17,527 nucleotides of DNA, from assembly GCA_001600875.1 (NCBI GenBank), contig BCLD01000001.1, positions 54,533 through 72,059 on the forward strand, given 5' to 3'. Made by a program: the position numbers and the translations under genes. Numbering within the stretch: the stretch's first letter is position 1; each line of letters begins with the position of its first letter. Below, piece after piece: positions 8,636-17,527 of this stretch. Source of the stretch: Solicoccozyma terricola. Its lineage: Eukaryota; Basidiomycota; Tremellomycetes; Filobasidiales; Piskurozymaceae. A model generated the notes under the pieces. The model saw nothing but the letters and a program-made list of their open reading frames with translations, did not search any database and was not told the DNA's origin.

Positions 8636-8789
8636 ACCGGGCGAGCAAGTGGCCTCGTTCAACATCGCATACTCTCTCGGAGCACCAGCACCCCTCTCTG
8701 CGATCACCTAGTATACATCGACTGCTGTCTGTCCGACTCACGGTACCGCGTCCTACTACCCCTACGACTACGACTATTATCACCGCGCA

Positions 8790-9899
8790 ATGGCTGGACC
8801 AAACCGTGAGTCTCCATGTTCCGAATCGCCAACTTGGCTGATCTATTCTAACCTGTGTCTTTCTACCCGATCAGTGGAAGTTTTACGTTTCGGCTTCTAT
8901 GTCTTTTTTCCTGCAAGTCATTTCACCTGCCCTTTTGTGTTGTGGAAAACGGAGTTGAAAATAAAGCTAAACAACGACCGTTTTTTTTTTTTTTTTCATT
9001 TTCCTCCTCACCTGACGAACTACCGATCCCTTCGTCCCGACCCATTCCCTCTCTTCATCTGAATGTTGGAATCGTCACCGTCGCATTACCACCCCCTACC
9101 ACTACGCTGGCATCGAATTTCTGAACGATCAGGTAGCGATGATGTTGAAATTCGGTGATCCAGAGTGGTACAACAGCTATGTGGTACCGGTAAGTCTATA
9201 TCCCTCCACCCACCCCCAGTTTCCGGTAATGATTTTGAAGATTGACGTTCTTCGTTTTGTCTTGATGTTGTTTGTGTAATTTTTTGGTGGTGGAATTCGA
9301 TGACGGCCGTTGTGTGTGCAATGGTTTTCGTCTTTGATTGTTTCGATATGGTTTCTTCATGATGGTCTTCTCTTTTTTTCGATTCCGTGGGAGGTTTAGT
9401 ATGGAAAAGTATTATGGCCCGACCTTGAGAAGACCAACGTGAGTTTCATTGTAAATCCCCCTGATAACAAAGTACATCCTGACCGACCCAATTGTTTTTC
9501 TTCCCTTCATCTCACTGTTCACCACCACCTCCCCCATCCACCCTCCTCTCACCTTGGGCATCTATTCGCATTTTACAATTTCCCGTTCCGATTCAGAAAC
9601 CACCTCATACCTCTTCCGAGATCCACGAAGAGCTAGCTCGACTTAAGACTGAACGATTAAACTCAAAGCGATCAGGCGGCTCAAACGCTTCCCCCTCCTC
9701 CTCCTCGTCGTCATCCTCCACCGCTCCATCGATTTCAAATCCTCTACCAATATCAAGCACAACACCTGGTATGACCACGGCTACACCACCCGCAGATCCA
9801 AGTCTGGCGAGTCTAGGTGGGTTTGCAGAGAAGATGAGAACGGAGGAACAAAGAAGTACATGGAGAGAGTCGAGAGTGGGAACTGAGAGACTGGTATAA
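8790..9899 (+). CDS. PET100: PET100, cytochrome c oxidase assembly factor (150 aa, five exons)
   Basis: Exons: 8790-8805, 8875-8912, 9133-9189, 9400-9438, 9597-9899. Pet100 is a small mitochondrial inner-membrane protein needed at a late step of complex IV assembly. The start MAGPNLEVLRFGFYVFFP then VAMMLKFGDPEWY matches the family, with one membrane segment at about residues 10-25. YGKVLWPDLEKTNKPPHTSSEIHEELARLKTERL follows in two exons, then a Ser/Pro-rich tail longer than in yeast, ending in a charged helix. Intron 2 starts with GCAAGT rather than GT; the only nearby GT breaks the conserved FFPVAMM junction, so a GC-AG intron is well supported. Exon 1 has only 16 nt. The ATG context is CGCGCAATGG. 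It is read in the same direction as its neighbours and has its own promoter gap. Confidence 0.93.
8913..9132 (+). other. GC-AG intron of PET100
   Basis: The donor is CCT|GCAAGT and the acceptor GATCAG|GTAGCG. Length is 220 nt, with a T16 run at 8981-8996. GCAAGT is the usual sequence of minor GC donors, and conservation of FFPVAMM across the joint supports it. Confidence 0.85.
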
Positions 9900-10931
9900 A
9901 TTCCCGGGGGACGGGATTTGGTGGGAAATCGAGGACATGATGTCGGTGGTGGGGCGACCATTTTCGGCGGAACGTCTGCGCCGTCGACCATTTGTTGGGG
10001 GACACGGCCAGCTGTGCTTGCTTGGACGTCTAATGGCTGCACCATTCGTCATCTCGTACTCTCTGTTGTATACTACCAGCATGGATCTACCCTCATGGCG
10101 CTGCTCACGATCGCTCAATCTGGCATGACAGCCCACCCCCCCCCGCTGGTCGACACCCAATTATTTATTTTTATGCGCGGTTCACGTCAACCGGCCGGCT
10201 GCCCTCTCATCCATCCATCCTCATCCGCCAGACATCCATCCACTCGATCGCATTCCCTCGGTCAGTCTACATCACCACCACCACCACCACCACCACCACC
10301 ACCACCACCACCACCACCACCACACGCCATCCATCCCAGCGAACAACGAGCAGGTCTCGCTCTTTTTGGCCCTACCATCCGCATCATCCCCCATCCCCCG
10401 CCCAGTAGCTGCTGAGACGGACAACGTCAGCCACTCGCCGCACACATCGTCCCTTCAGTACGAACAGACATCCCACGGTCCGCATCCCACTCGACACCTC
10501 GCAAAGGATAGTCCGGGGTAGAAAACATTGAACAGCTTACACCGCGAGAAAAGGATCACCCTCACAGCGGTTTCCTTGGCGGTTTCAGACACCCGATTCG
10601 GAGGATCTACTGGTAGGATAATCAGAGAGTCTCTTGAGGAGTTGTTTCCCTTTGTGAACATCGGCTTCGACTTGGACTCGAGTTATCGTCTAGAAGACGT
10701 TGTGGGTTTGACAGTGAGTGAGAGCTTGGCCCTGCGTCGAGACACCATCGACACCATCGACACCGTTTGCTGAATCGCCGTTGTCGAACCAACGCGCTCA
10801 GAGAACCACCTTCCTCTTCCTTTGATATCAATCACCCCCGCCCGTCTTTTCCCACGCCCAAGTCTTCCAACCTCACCACCACCACATACCAACCATCCAA
10901 GAACGTCGCTCCGACCCTCCGCAAAAAAAAA
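9900..10931. other. Intergenic region before VTS1
   Basis: About 1 kb without a convincing gene. It holds a run of ten C near 10136-10145, a (CAC)n microsatellite, CATC-rich sequence, a 9-nt GACACCATC direct repeat at 10740-10757 and CT-rich sequence leading to an A10 run just before the VTS1 ATG. Open frames here lack a plausible start or family resemblance. The distal part is probably the VTS1 promoter and a long 5' leader. Confidence 0.6.
10273..10323 (+). repeat. (CAC)17 microsatellite upstream of VTS1
   Basis: About seventeen uninterrupted CAC/CCA units. It lies roughly 610 nt before the VTS1 start, outside any supported coding exon. Confidence 0.92.
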
Positions 10932-13522
10932 ATGGCTAGTCTTCGACCTCTCCGCTCAATCTCCCCCTCTCCATCCTCCCAACCTCCCCAAACCCAACTA
11001 CAACCATCCGGTATCGCACGACAACCTCAATCCCGTCAATCCCTTGGTCCACCAACCGTAGTCCCTTCATCAGCTACTCATTCTTCATTCGGTCAAGCGG
11101 CAGCTGGATATAGACATGCGAGTTTGGCTGGAAGTCCTCAGACGGGAGGCACGAGACTTGGTGGGAATGGGAATGGAAATGGGACAATGAGACCGACAAT
11201 GGGAGGTGCAAGGCCGAGTTCAGAGTATATCAAAAGGGATACACCGGAACGTGAGTTGTGCGGAAGAAGAGAAAAAAAAAAAAACCCCCCCCCGGGGAAC
11301 ATCAGAGAAGCTGATGATGAACGAGCGGTGTCAACATTTTTGTGAATGATAATAGCCGAACCGATGGACGGGTGGTTTAATGATTTGACACAGTACGAAT
11401 CAACATTGGAAGCTATGGCAACCGCTTCCTTGGATCAGAATTTCACAGACGAATTGGGGGCTATCGAACAATGTGAGATTCCCCGAGTAGTGTGATGGTG
11501 GCCGAAGAGGGTGGTTGTTGACATTGCTTCCGCATCACCTCCCCCCTCCCAACCTTCCCCCCCTCCCTCGTCTCCCACCAGGGTTCCGTGTCCTCAATGA
11601 ACACGAACGCACAGCCGCCCTCTACTCCCTCCTACAACATGCCACTCCCATTCAAATCCGGTTCTTCACCACTGTTCTCACTCAAATGGCAAAATCTGAC
11701 CCCATGACAGCTTTACTCTCACCAGCCGGAGGAACCAGCCTTCAAGCTCAGATGGAAAGTCGTCTTGCGAGCGGCGGATCATTCGGTGGATTAAAGTCCC
11801 CCCTGATCGGTGGATTCCCTGGATCAGCATCTTCTCCCAACACGAATCAGTTTCTGGCGCCAGAAAGTGCGTTGGATGCAACGCTCTCACCTACTCCTGG
11901 AAGTAACACGGCGGCGTTGTCCGCTCAAAGACCCAAACGACAGAACAGGATATCAGCACCTGGTACGCTCCAACTTGCTGGACAAGATAAATTCGCAGGT
12001 GGCAACTTGGACAATGTGATGGAACGAGGACCATCTCCCGGTGTCGATTCGGTGATATCGCACAACAGTCCATACCTCAGCGCGATACAGAGTGATCCAA
12101 CTGCAAGACCGAAGAGTACGGATTTCGCTGGATTGGCAAACGTCCCAAACGACGTCAAGAGTCCGTTCGCGAGGTCCCCTAGACCCGGAACAGCAGCCAG
12201 CGGTGGTAATCCGAGTAGCAACACCCTCGGACTTGGTCATCCATCACCGAACAACAACGTCACGACCACCACCGCGAGGTTTGGTGAAGATCTCAGTCCG
12301 TTGATCGGAAATTGGGCGAGTATGGCCAATACCCCAATGATGCCAATGTTTACCGACCAGAACCTCGCGCAAGCGCAAGCCGAGGCGATGGCGAATGCTC
12401 TCAAGGTAGCTAATTGGAACGCTGCGAACGGCAAGGTCGTTCTCGATGACGCATCAAAATTCAGGAGGACAACAAACCGTCAACAATCGGACAACAGCGC
12501 AGTCGGCGCAATGTACAACGATGAAGGAGAACTCGTCGCTACCAACACGTCGCAACCGGGTCGAACGGGTAGTCCTATGCTCAATCAGACTTGGACAAGG
12601 TCGCCTCTGGTTGGAGGAGGAGACTATGGAGGCAATGCCTTTAGCGGACTAGGAGGTGTTGGGCAATTCGGCCTAGGTTACGATAATAACGCGACGACCG
12701 GACTCAATGGCCTCGGCATGGGTCTGTCAATGAATAACGGATCTACGATGGGGAACCTCATCCAAGCGAATCAAATGTTTGCAATCAGTCAGGCGCAACA
12801 AAATACCGCAGCCGCATTCGCCGCCAGCTCTGGCATGGGTCAGTTCGGTAACGGTGGTGGTGGTGGTGCCGCACCATCCAGCTACAGGCAAGGGGACCGA
12901 GTCTCCAGCCGCACCGGAGGTGGCAAACGGAGCCCGATGACACGCCAGAGCCCTAGCCCCGGCGCTCAACCCGCACCGACAGCTGGAAGTGGTGGTGGTG
13001 CTGGAGCCGGTGCTGGGGTCGCTGGACCTGATGACGTAGATGAGAGGGTGTTGAGGGACGTTTCTCACTGGTTGAGGGTCTTGAGGTTACATGTGAGTGG
13101 GAAAAAAGGGGGGCGGGCAACATGTGCGGCACATTTCTGCGGCTGATACCTCGAGTCTGGCAATTAGAAATACACTCCCAACTTTGAAACGTCTCGATGG
13201 CAGGAGATCGTACTCCTCTCTGACAATGATTTGTCGGAGAAAGGTGGGTCGGCGCTTGCGTCCGCGGGTTTTCCTTGCTAACGGTGGGACATGGATATAC
13301 AGGCGTCGCAGCGTTGGGTGCTCGCCGCAAGCTGCTCAAGGTGAGGCGTGTCGTCTTGCGGAAATTTCCACGTCAGAATGCTGACCCCCTGCCCACCAGG
13401 CCTTTGCCAACATCCGTAATCACTACGGCATCGCCCATCCAGAGGGATATGTTCCCGACGTCGATCCGGTCAATGCTGACACGGAGGGCAAGGAAGGAGG
13501 CTCCCAATCAGGACAGGTCTGA
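10932..13522 (+). CDS. VTS1: VTS1, SAM-domain RNA-binding protein (727 aa, six exons)
   Basis: Exons: 10932-11250, 11356-11472, 11582-13092, 13168-13243, 13303-13340, 13400-13522. Vts1/Smaug proteins bind stem-loop mRNA elements through a SAM domain and recruit the deadenylation machinery; they act in the cytoplasm. Residues 1-106 are Ser/Pro/Gly-rich. A conserved N-terminal block follows across exons 2-3 ([60 protein letters not shown]). A long Asn/Gly/Ser-rich middle extends to about 625. The SAM domain covers about 632-697 ([52 protein letters not shown]) and includes the basic GARRK loop used for RNA binding in the family. The last exon adds a short acidic tail. ATG 10932 follows an A-rich leader; the frame is open upstream without another ATG. 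The gene is convergent with the next one. Confidence 0.93.
11272..11297 (+). repeat. A13-C9-G4 homopolymer block in VTS1 intron 1
   Basis: Thirteen A, nine C and four G follow one another within the 105-nt first intron, just after the donor at 11251. Confidence 0.9.
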
Positions 13523-13836
13523 ATGAGGCCAATAGGTGGAATATAATCTCTCGCCTTTTCTCTCGCTCGATCAATATAAACAATGAACCTTCCCAATGAG
13601 ATGAGTATTGCTTGGACTATATTCCTCGCGGATATGCGATGCCTACGACTGTACTGAGATGGAGTACCTTACGATATGTGCTTAATGAGATATTATCGAT
13701 GCGATTGTTCTTTGCATGTGACACCATTCGATCCATCTTGGCCCATCCTCCAACGAAATCGAATTAGAAAAGGAGTTTGCTATACATTATGAGCTCCTAG
13801 CATTTTGGTTTCCTGCGTTTCCTTCGCAAACAGCAT
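13523..13836. other. Convergent 3' region between VTS1 and the phosphodiesterase gene
   Basis: About 314 nt with no gene. It is AT-richer than the neighbours and must contain both 3' UTRs and terminators. A TATAAA-like element near 13574 could belong to VTS1 3' processing, but this is weak. Confidence 0.55.
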
Positions 13837-16270
13837 CTAAGCGAAAGGGACACCTGGTAGGACCAGAGTACCTTCCTTCATCACACCTTCCAAGAAAAGT
13901 GGGTTGAGACCGAGGGCTTGGAGAGCGGTTGGGGCGATCTGGCGGGTGGAGATGCCGTATCTGGAATCCTGTGATTTCTTGATGCTCGGGTTGGAGACGA
14001 TGAGCTAACGATGTGGCCGGGGGGTCAGCTTTTGGTTGGAAGCAAGGTTTGCCGTGAGCTCCAACTTACGGCGATTTGAACATCATCGGGGTTGATGCCT
14101 GCGATGGAAAGACCTTAGCTTGCTGATACTTGAAACATCGGCCAAAACACTCACCTCCGTGTTCGGCAGTCTTGGTGCTCTTAGGGGTTGTGTAGATGAC
14201 ACCGGCCTTGGTCTTGATAACGATGTCGCTGTTGACAATAGGAGGTCAGAGACAGCTTGAGACGAAGAGAAGCTGAGCCAGCACTCACGGAGCGCGACTG
14301 TCAAAGCGAGCGTCACCGAATCCATGACGAACAACCTCTGTAATAGACACAGACCAGGGTTTGAGTAATTCAGAGTGCGTGAGCGAAATCGACTGATCAC
14401 TCACCCTGACCAGCCCACACCTCTGCAATACCGAGTTCTTCAGCAAGGGCCATCAAGTTTGCCTTTGCCTTTGGTGCATCTGCATTGTTGGCGAGCCAGA
14501 GGTAGCTATGACAATAAAATGCACCTCAGCTTTGTGATTTCAACGAGTTTGCCGGTGTTCACCCACCCTCCGTCGTCGATAGAAGCACCAGGAACATCGA
14601 CACCAGTGGCGTTGATGAGCGCGTCAGGATTGATCCAAACGAGCTCGCTCTGGTGATTCAAACAAGGTCAGTATGAAATATCAGCACGCTGTGCCTCGCC
14701 CGGCGAACTCTCACCCTCTTGATAGGGGACTGGCCATGCTTGGCGCTGAGAATAATCAAAGTCGAGTCATAGATGTTTGCCGATTTCATGGTGGAGACCA
14801 GGTCGCTGAGATTCGAGTCGAGGTAACGAAGGGCCTGGACGAGGTTGGCGGATGGAACACCGTCGTTGTCATAACCAGAGCTCTTCTCAGAGACAGAGAA
14901 GGACTGGAAGTTTCCTCCGTAGATCGCGGGGGCACCACCAGCCTCGGGCCAGACAGAACCGTTGAAGTGGTTGCCCATGGTCCAGTTCTTGAGAGCAGAC
15001 CAATGGAGATCGTCGTAGCTTTCGACTTCGGATTGGGTACTGAATGCATTGATTTCGGGAAAGTATCCCTCCGAGAGCCCAAGGCCAGACGGTCCGTTGG
15101 CGATAGTATAGGCGGGGTGCTTGTCCGTGCTGTAGTTGGTTCATCAGCCCAGGAACCGTAGAAAAGCAAGACGATACGGAAACCTACTAGGCAGTGGTCA
15201 TGTTGTTGTTACGAGCGACCTCAAACTATGAACGTCGGTACCGGGGTATGTTCCAGTGAGTGTGAACACTCTTTCGAGACTTCACGAACCCTACAGAGGT
15301 GGCACTTACCATGTTGTTCACCCTGACAAAGTTGTTTGGGTAGACTGGGGAGCATGCACCCCATGTTGTCTTGAAGAGCGGCAGCATGCTCTCGTTGAAG
15401 CCTCCGCCACCGGTAACATCTGTGCGCGGTAAGGCAGACGGCAAGGTCAGGATGGAAAGCCAGTGTTGAGGAGGACTGCTTACCGGTAGAGTTGAGGTCG
15501 ATGGTCTCATCGTATGCGACGACGGTACCTTGAGGACCAGTGCAATTGGATCCTGGTGGATAAAATTCACGGTCGTAGGCTACCTGGAAGAGCAACAAGT
15601 CGGTCAAGAGGTTGGCAAAGATCCTTGTTTTGCCAAGCTTACATCATAGTAAACACCATGGGTGCGGGACGATGCACCGGTCATGCTGTTGACATTATGA
15701 ACATTAGCCCCAACTGCATCGAATGAACCTCCCGTCAACTCACTAAGCTTGTGATCCAGGGAATGAGTCTGAAGGTGAGCTCGTTTTCGCATTGGTATAT
15801 TGGATACCGTTCTCGAGCAACTTGTGCAACTGAGAATCGGGGAACTGCTTGGTGTACCACTCAAGATCGTACTGCGAGGCCGTGAACATGAAGAGACTGA
15901 GCAAGGTATCTTCTACAACCTTCCGGCAATTCACTGACCTCATGGAATCCATCAAAAGACAAGACGACGACATGTTCGTACTTGCCGCCACCAGCGTTAT
16001 AGTTGGAGTCGTAGGAGACCTCGTCAACCAATCCTGCAAGCGCAGTGACTGTCGGCATGCCAGGGTCGGACGCAGCAGGGTAGCTGAGGAGTTCAAGGGG
16101 AGTAAATAAGCTCTCAAGTGGCAATTAGCTTCAGTAGATGGTAAGACCTACGTGTAAGTCGCGCCCGTAGTGACAGCAGAGATTGTCGTTGTCGGGGCCC
16201 TGGGAAGCATGGCAGCGTTCGACCGTCGCAGCGCGGCGGCAGCAGCGAGGATGGTCAACGTATAGTGCAT
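13837..16270 (-). CDS. Secreted type I phosphodiesterase/nucleotide pyrophosphatase-like enzyme (533 aa, 14 exons)
   Basis: Exons, in order of transcription: 16270-16152, 16083-15939, 15871-15744, 15685-15643, 15583-15484, 15419-15310, 15225-15188, 15129-14715, 14649-14567, 14505-14405, 14337-14289, 14228-14155, 14098-14070, 14004-13837. The fold is of the alkaline phosphatase superfamily, hydrolysing phosphodiester or pyrophosphate bonds with two metal ions; the substrate is unknown. A signal peptide is likely at residues 1-20. Motifs: VVVLSFDGFHEYD (metal ligand Asp84), TSSPSDSFPG (likely nucleophile Ser124 before Phe-Pro), RTHGVYYDVAYDREFYPPG, TAYTDKHPAYTIANGPSG (230-246), LIILSAKHGQSPIKR (357-366) and TAEHGGINPDD (His467). 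Many Asn-X-Ser/Thr sites fit secretion. The AKHG motif has Lys where many relatives have Asp. The start is the only suitable ATG and is followed by the hydrophobic leader. Family is firm; the reaction is inferred. Confidence 0.91.
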
Positions 16271-16933
16271 GATGGGGATGATGGGGAGGGATCAAGTAGG
16301 GGCTGGGTCATGCAACGAGGGACAACTTTCCTCCTGCGAGCCTTGTTATATACCTCGAAACTTCCACCATGGCGCTCATATGTATACCAAAGTGTTACTG
16401 GCCAAAATTAGCAGATAGCAACCATGACCATATGAAACGTTTGTGAGGATTGGTTTCGATGAATGCATGCTGGTATCCCTGATGGTTATTCCGGTCATTA
16501 AATCTGAATTGCAAAGTCGATAGCGCTATCCCAATACAGGAACCGATGTTTTTTGCCTCCACGAACGTGCAAAAATGCCTGCAAAATAGTTGGCAAAACC
16601 CTATAAATCGCCTCGAACTTGTGCAGCTGATGCCTGGAATCTGGAATCGACCTACCATCGGTAACAGTCTGGTTAGGAACGTGCAGTTCCACCCCTGTCT
16701 CGACGACGAGTAAATGGGCCTCTCCTGACAGAATGTGGCAATGCGCCATTTTTTGCTTAATGACAGCTACAGCCAGCTTTGTCCTGAAACACAGTTATTT
16801 TGTGTCTAGGCTAATGCAGTGTTTTGCATGAAATTGCGCATGGTATCTCGTTTAGATTGGAGGACTCGTATCACAGGTTGCAAGAATAACATGCAGATGT
16901 GAACAAGCAATATACGATCCTTTTTTTTTTTCT
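16271..16933. other. Intergenic region between the phosphodiesterase and SDR genes
   Basis: It contains the phosphodiesterase promoter and the 3' end of the SDR gene, both minus strand. A minus-strand 83-codon open frame with an ATG (16749 to 16498) is present but resembles nothing I know, has no splice-linked partner and is not called as a gene. A T11 run lies at 16921-16931. Confidence 0.55.
16345..16352 (-). promoter_or_regulatory. TATA box of the phosphodiesterase gene
   Basis: TATATAAC on the minus strand lies about 75 nt upstream of the ATG at 16270, a usual fungal spacing. It is the only clear TATA-like element in front of this gene. Confidence 0.5.
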
Positions 16934-17460
16934 TTACTTTGGGTTGAGTAATCTACCTGAGAAGTGGGAAACGAGGAGATTGGTCCTAAATCAATCCCCA
17001 AAGTATCGGGAACACAAAAAAGCCCCTACGCCCCTCAAGCTCACCTTCCATCCCGCCATGCAATCTTACGATCTGTCCTGTGACATGTCCAGATACCCTC
17101 TGAGACGCTAATATCGCGATTTGATATGCGACGTCCATAGGGGTTGCGATTTTATTGAGTGGTGTGCTGATAGCCGACGGAGAGAAAGGGAAAAGTCATC
17201 AGTGATCTTGCAACTCCTCCGTTTGATCCACCCCACTAACGTAGCCATGGCCTGATATCGAATCGATTCATCCTTCATACTCTCCTCAGCCATCGGCGTT
17301 GCGACCCATCCCGGTGCCACACAATTCGCTCTCCCTAGAGGGTGAATCTTGACTATTTCGTTTTTCAGCGAGAGGAGGAGACCGTGTGTGAGAGCGGATT
17401 TTGATGCTGCGTAGTCTGTGATCAGGATGTAAGTGGTTGTTTGGTGTATCTTCTGCCGCG

Positions 17461-17494
<34 letters not shown>

Positions 17495-17527
17495 GTTGCT
17501 TTTATTAAAAATTCATACCTGCATGAC
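16934..17527 (-). CDS. Short-chain dehydrogenase/reductase (C-terminal part, partial)
   Basis: Exons, in order of transcription: 17527-17519 (partial), 17415-17241, 17166-17045, 16956-16934. SDR enzymes are NAD(P)-dependent oxidoreductases with a Rossmann fold. The window holds the catalytic and C-terminal half: HADYAASKSAL with the active-site Tyr-X-X-X-Lys, then LLLSLKNEIVKIHPLGRANC, VAPGWVATPMAEESM, TTPLNKIATPMDVAYQIAIL, SGHVTGQIVRLHGGMEGRLL and a stop after NPK. The GGMEG-RLL joint uses a donor at 17044 (GTGAGC) and acceptor TTCTCAG. Without splicing the protein would run into unrelated residues and stop. The Rossmann glycine motif lies beyond the right edge. The substrate cannot be told. 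Confidence 0.9.
17463..17493. repeat. G31 homopolymer inside an SDR intron
   Basis: Thirty-one G on the plus strand, C31 in the sense of the gene, lie in the middle of the 103-nt intron 17416-17518. True length is uncertain. Confidence 0.93.

Noticed and set aside
8334..8783. 149-codon minus-strand open frame between the Mug190-like gene and PET100
   Set aside because: It overlaps the last coding exon of the Mug190-like gene, is low-complexity Ser/Val/Pro and lies antisense to a supported gene and promoter.
9190..9399. PET100 intron 3 as host of a box C/D snoRNA (ATGATGG near 9359)
   Set aside because: The box C match is imperfect and no box D (CTGA) with terminal stem is found at a suitable distance.
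9605..10045. 146-codon minus-strand open frame over PET100
   Set aside because: It is antisense to the last PET100 exon, whose frame and family match are much stronger.
10528..10773. 81-codon plus-strand open frame before VTS1
   Set aside because: It has no ATG start, no recognisable motif and no splice path into VTS1 that I could support.

Overview
The window is nuclear DNA from an intron-dense fungus, most likely a basidiomycete yeast of the Tremellomycetes (Cryptococcus/Kwoniella type). Each recognisable gene is cut by 4 to 14 introns, mostly 50-100 nt, with GTGAGT/GTAAGT-like donors, CTAAC/CTGAC-like branch sites and CAG/TAG acceptors. Leaders and UTRs are pyrimidine-rich, and one gene family (Mug190-type SMP/C2 proteins) is fungal. 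The placement below 'basidiomycete yeast' is inference.

Layout, left to right. (1) 1-634, minus: the 5' part of BCS1, the mitochondrial AAA chaperone for complex III; it leaves the window inside an intron. (2) 635-1677: a long divergent intergenic region with a 23-bp GC-rich minisatellite, a possible 70-codon minus-strand gene and three CACGTG boxes. (3) 1678-2976, plus: a five-exon RTC3/SBDS-like small protein. (4) 3358-8525, plus: a 15-exon Mug190/tricalbin-like ER membrane-contact protein (about 1401 aa) with a membrane hairpin, an SMP lipid-transfer domain and C2 domains. (5) 8790-9899, plus: PET100, a cytochrome c oxidase assembly factor, five exons with one GC-AG intron. (6) 10932-13522, plus: VTS1, a SAM-domain RNA-binding protein, after about 1 kb of non-coding sequence. 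(7) 13837-16270, minus: a secreted type I phosphodiesterase/nucleotide pyrophosphatase-like enzyme (533 aa, 14 exons), convergent with VTS1. (8) 16934-17527, minus: the C-terminal part of a short-chain dehydrogenase/reductase that runs off the right edge.

The genes do not form an operon or gene cluster. The functional themes present are respiratory-chain assembly (BCS1 for complex III, PET100 for complex IV), lipid transfer at ER contacts, and mRNA regulation. I rebuilt the splice models by hand from frame continuity, splice signals and remembered family motifs. All exon phases close, but no transcript data were available.

I found no previously undescribed multi-gene system. The points most worth a second look are a 12-nt and a 19-nt microexon and a possible in-frame GC-AG intron in the Mug190-like gene, the GC-AG intron in PET100, the dimeric 23-bp minisatellite, C homopolymers on the sense strand of introns in four genes, CACGTG boxes upstream of RTC3 and PET100, and the Lys in place of a usual metal-ligand Asp in the phosphodiesterase.
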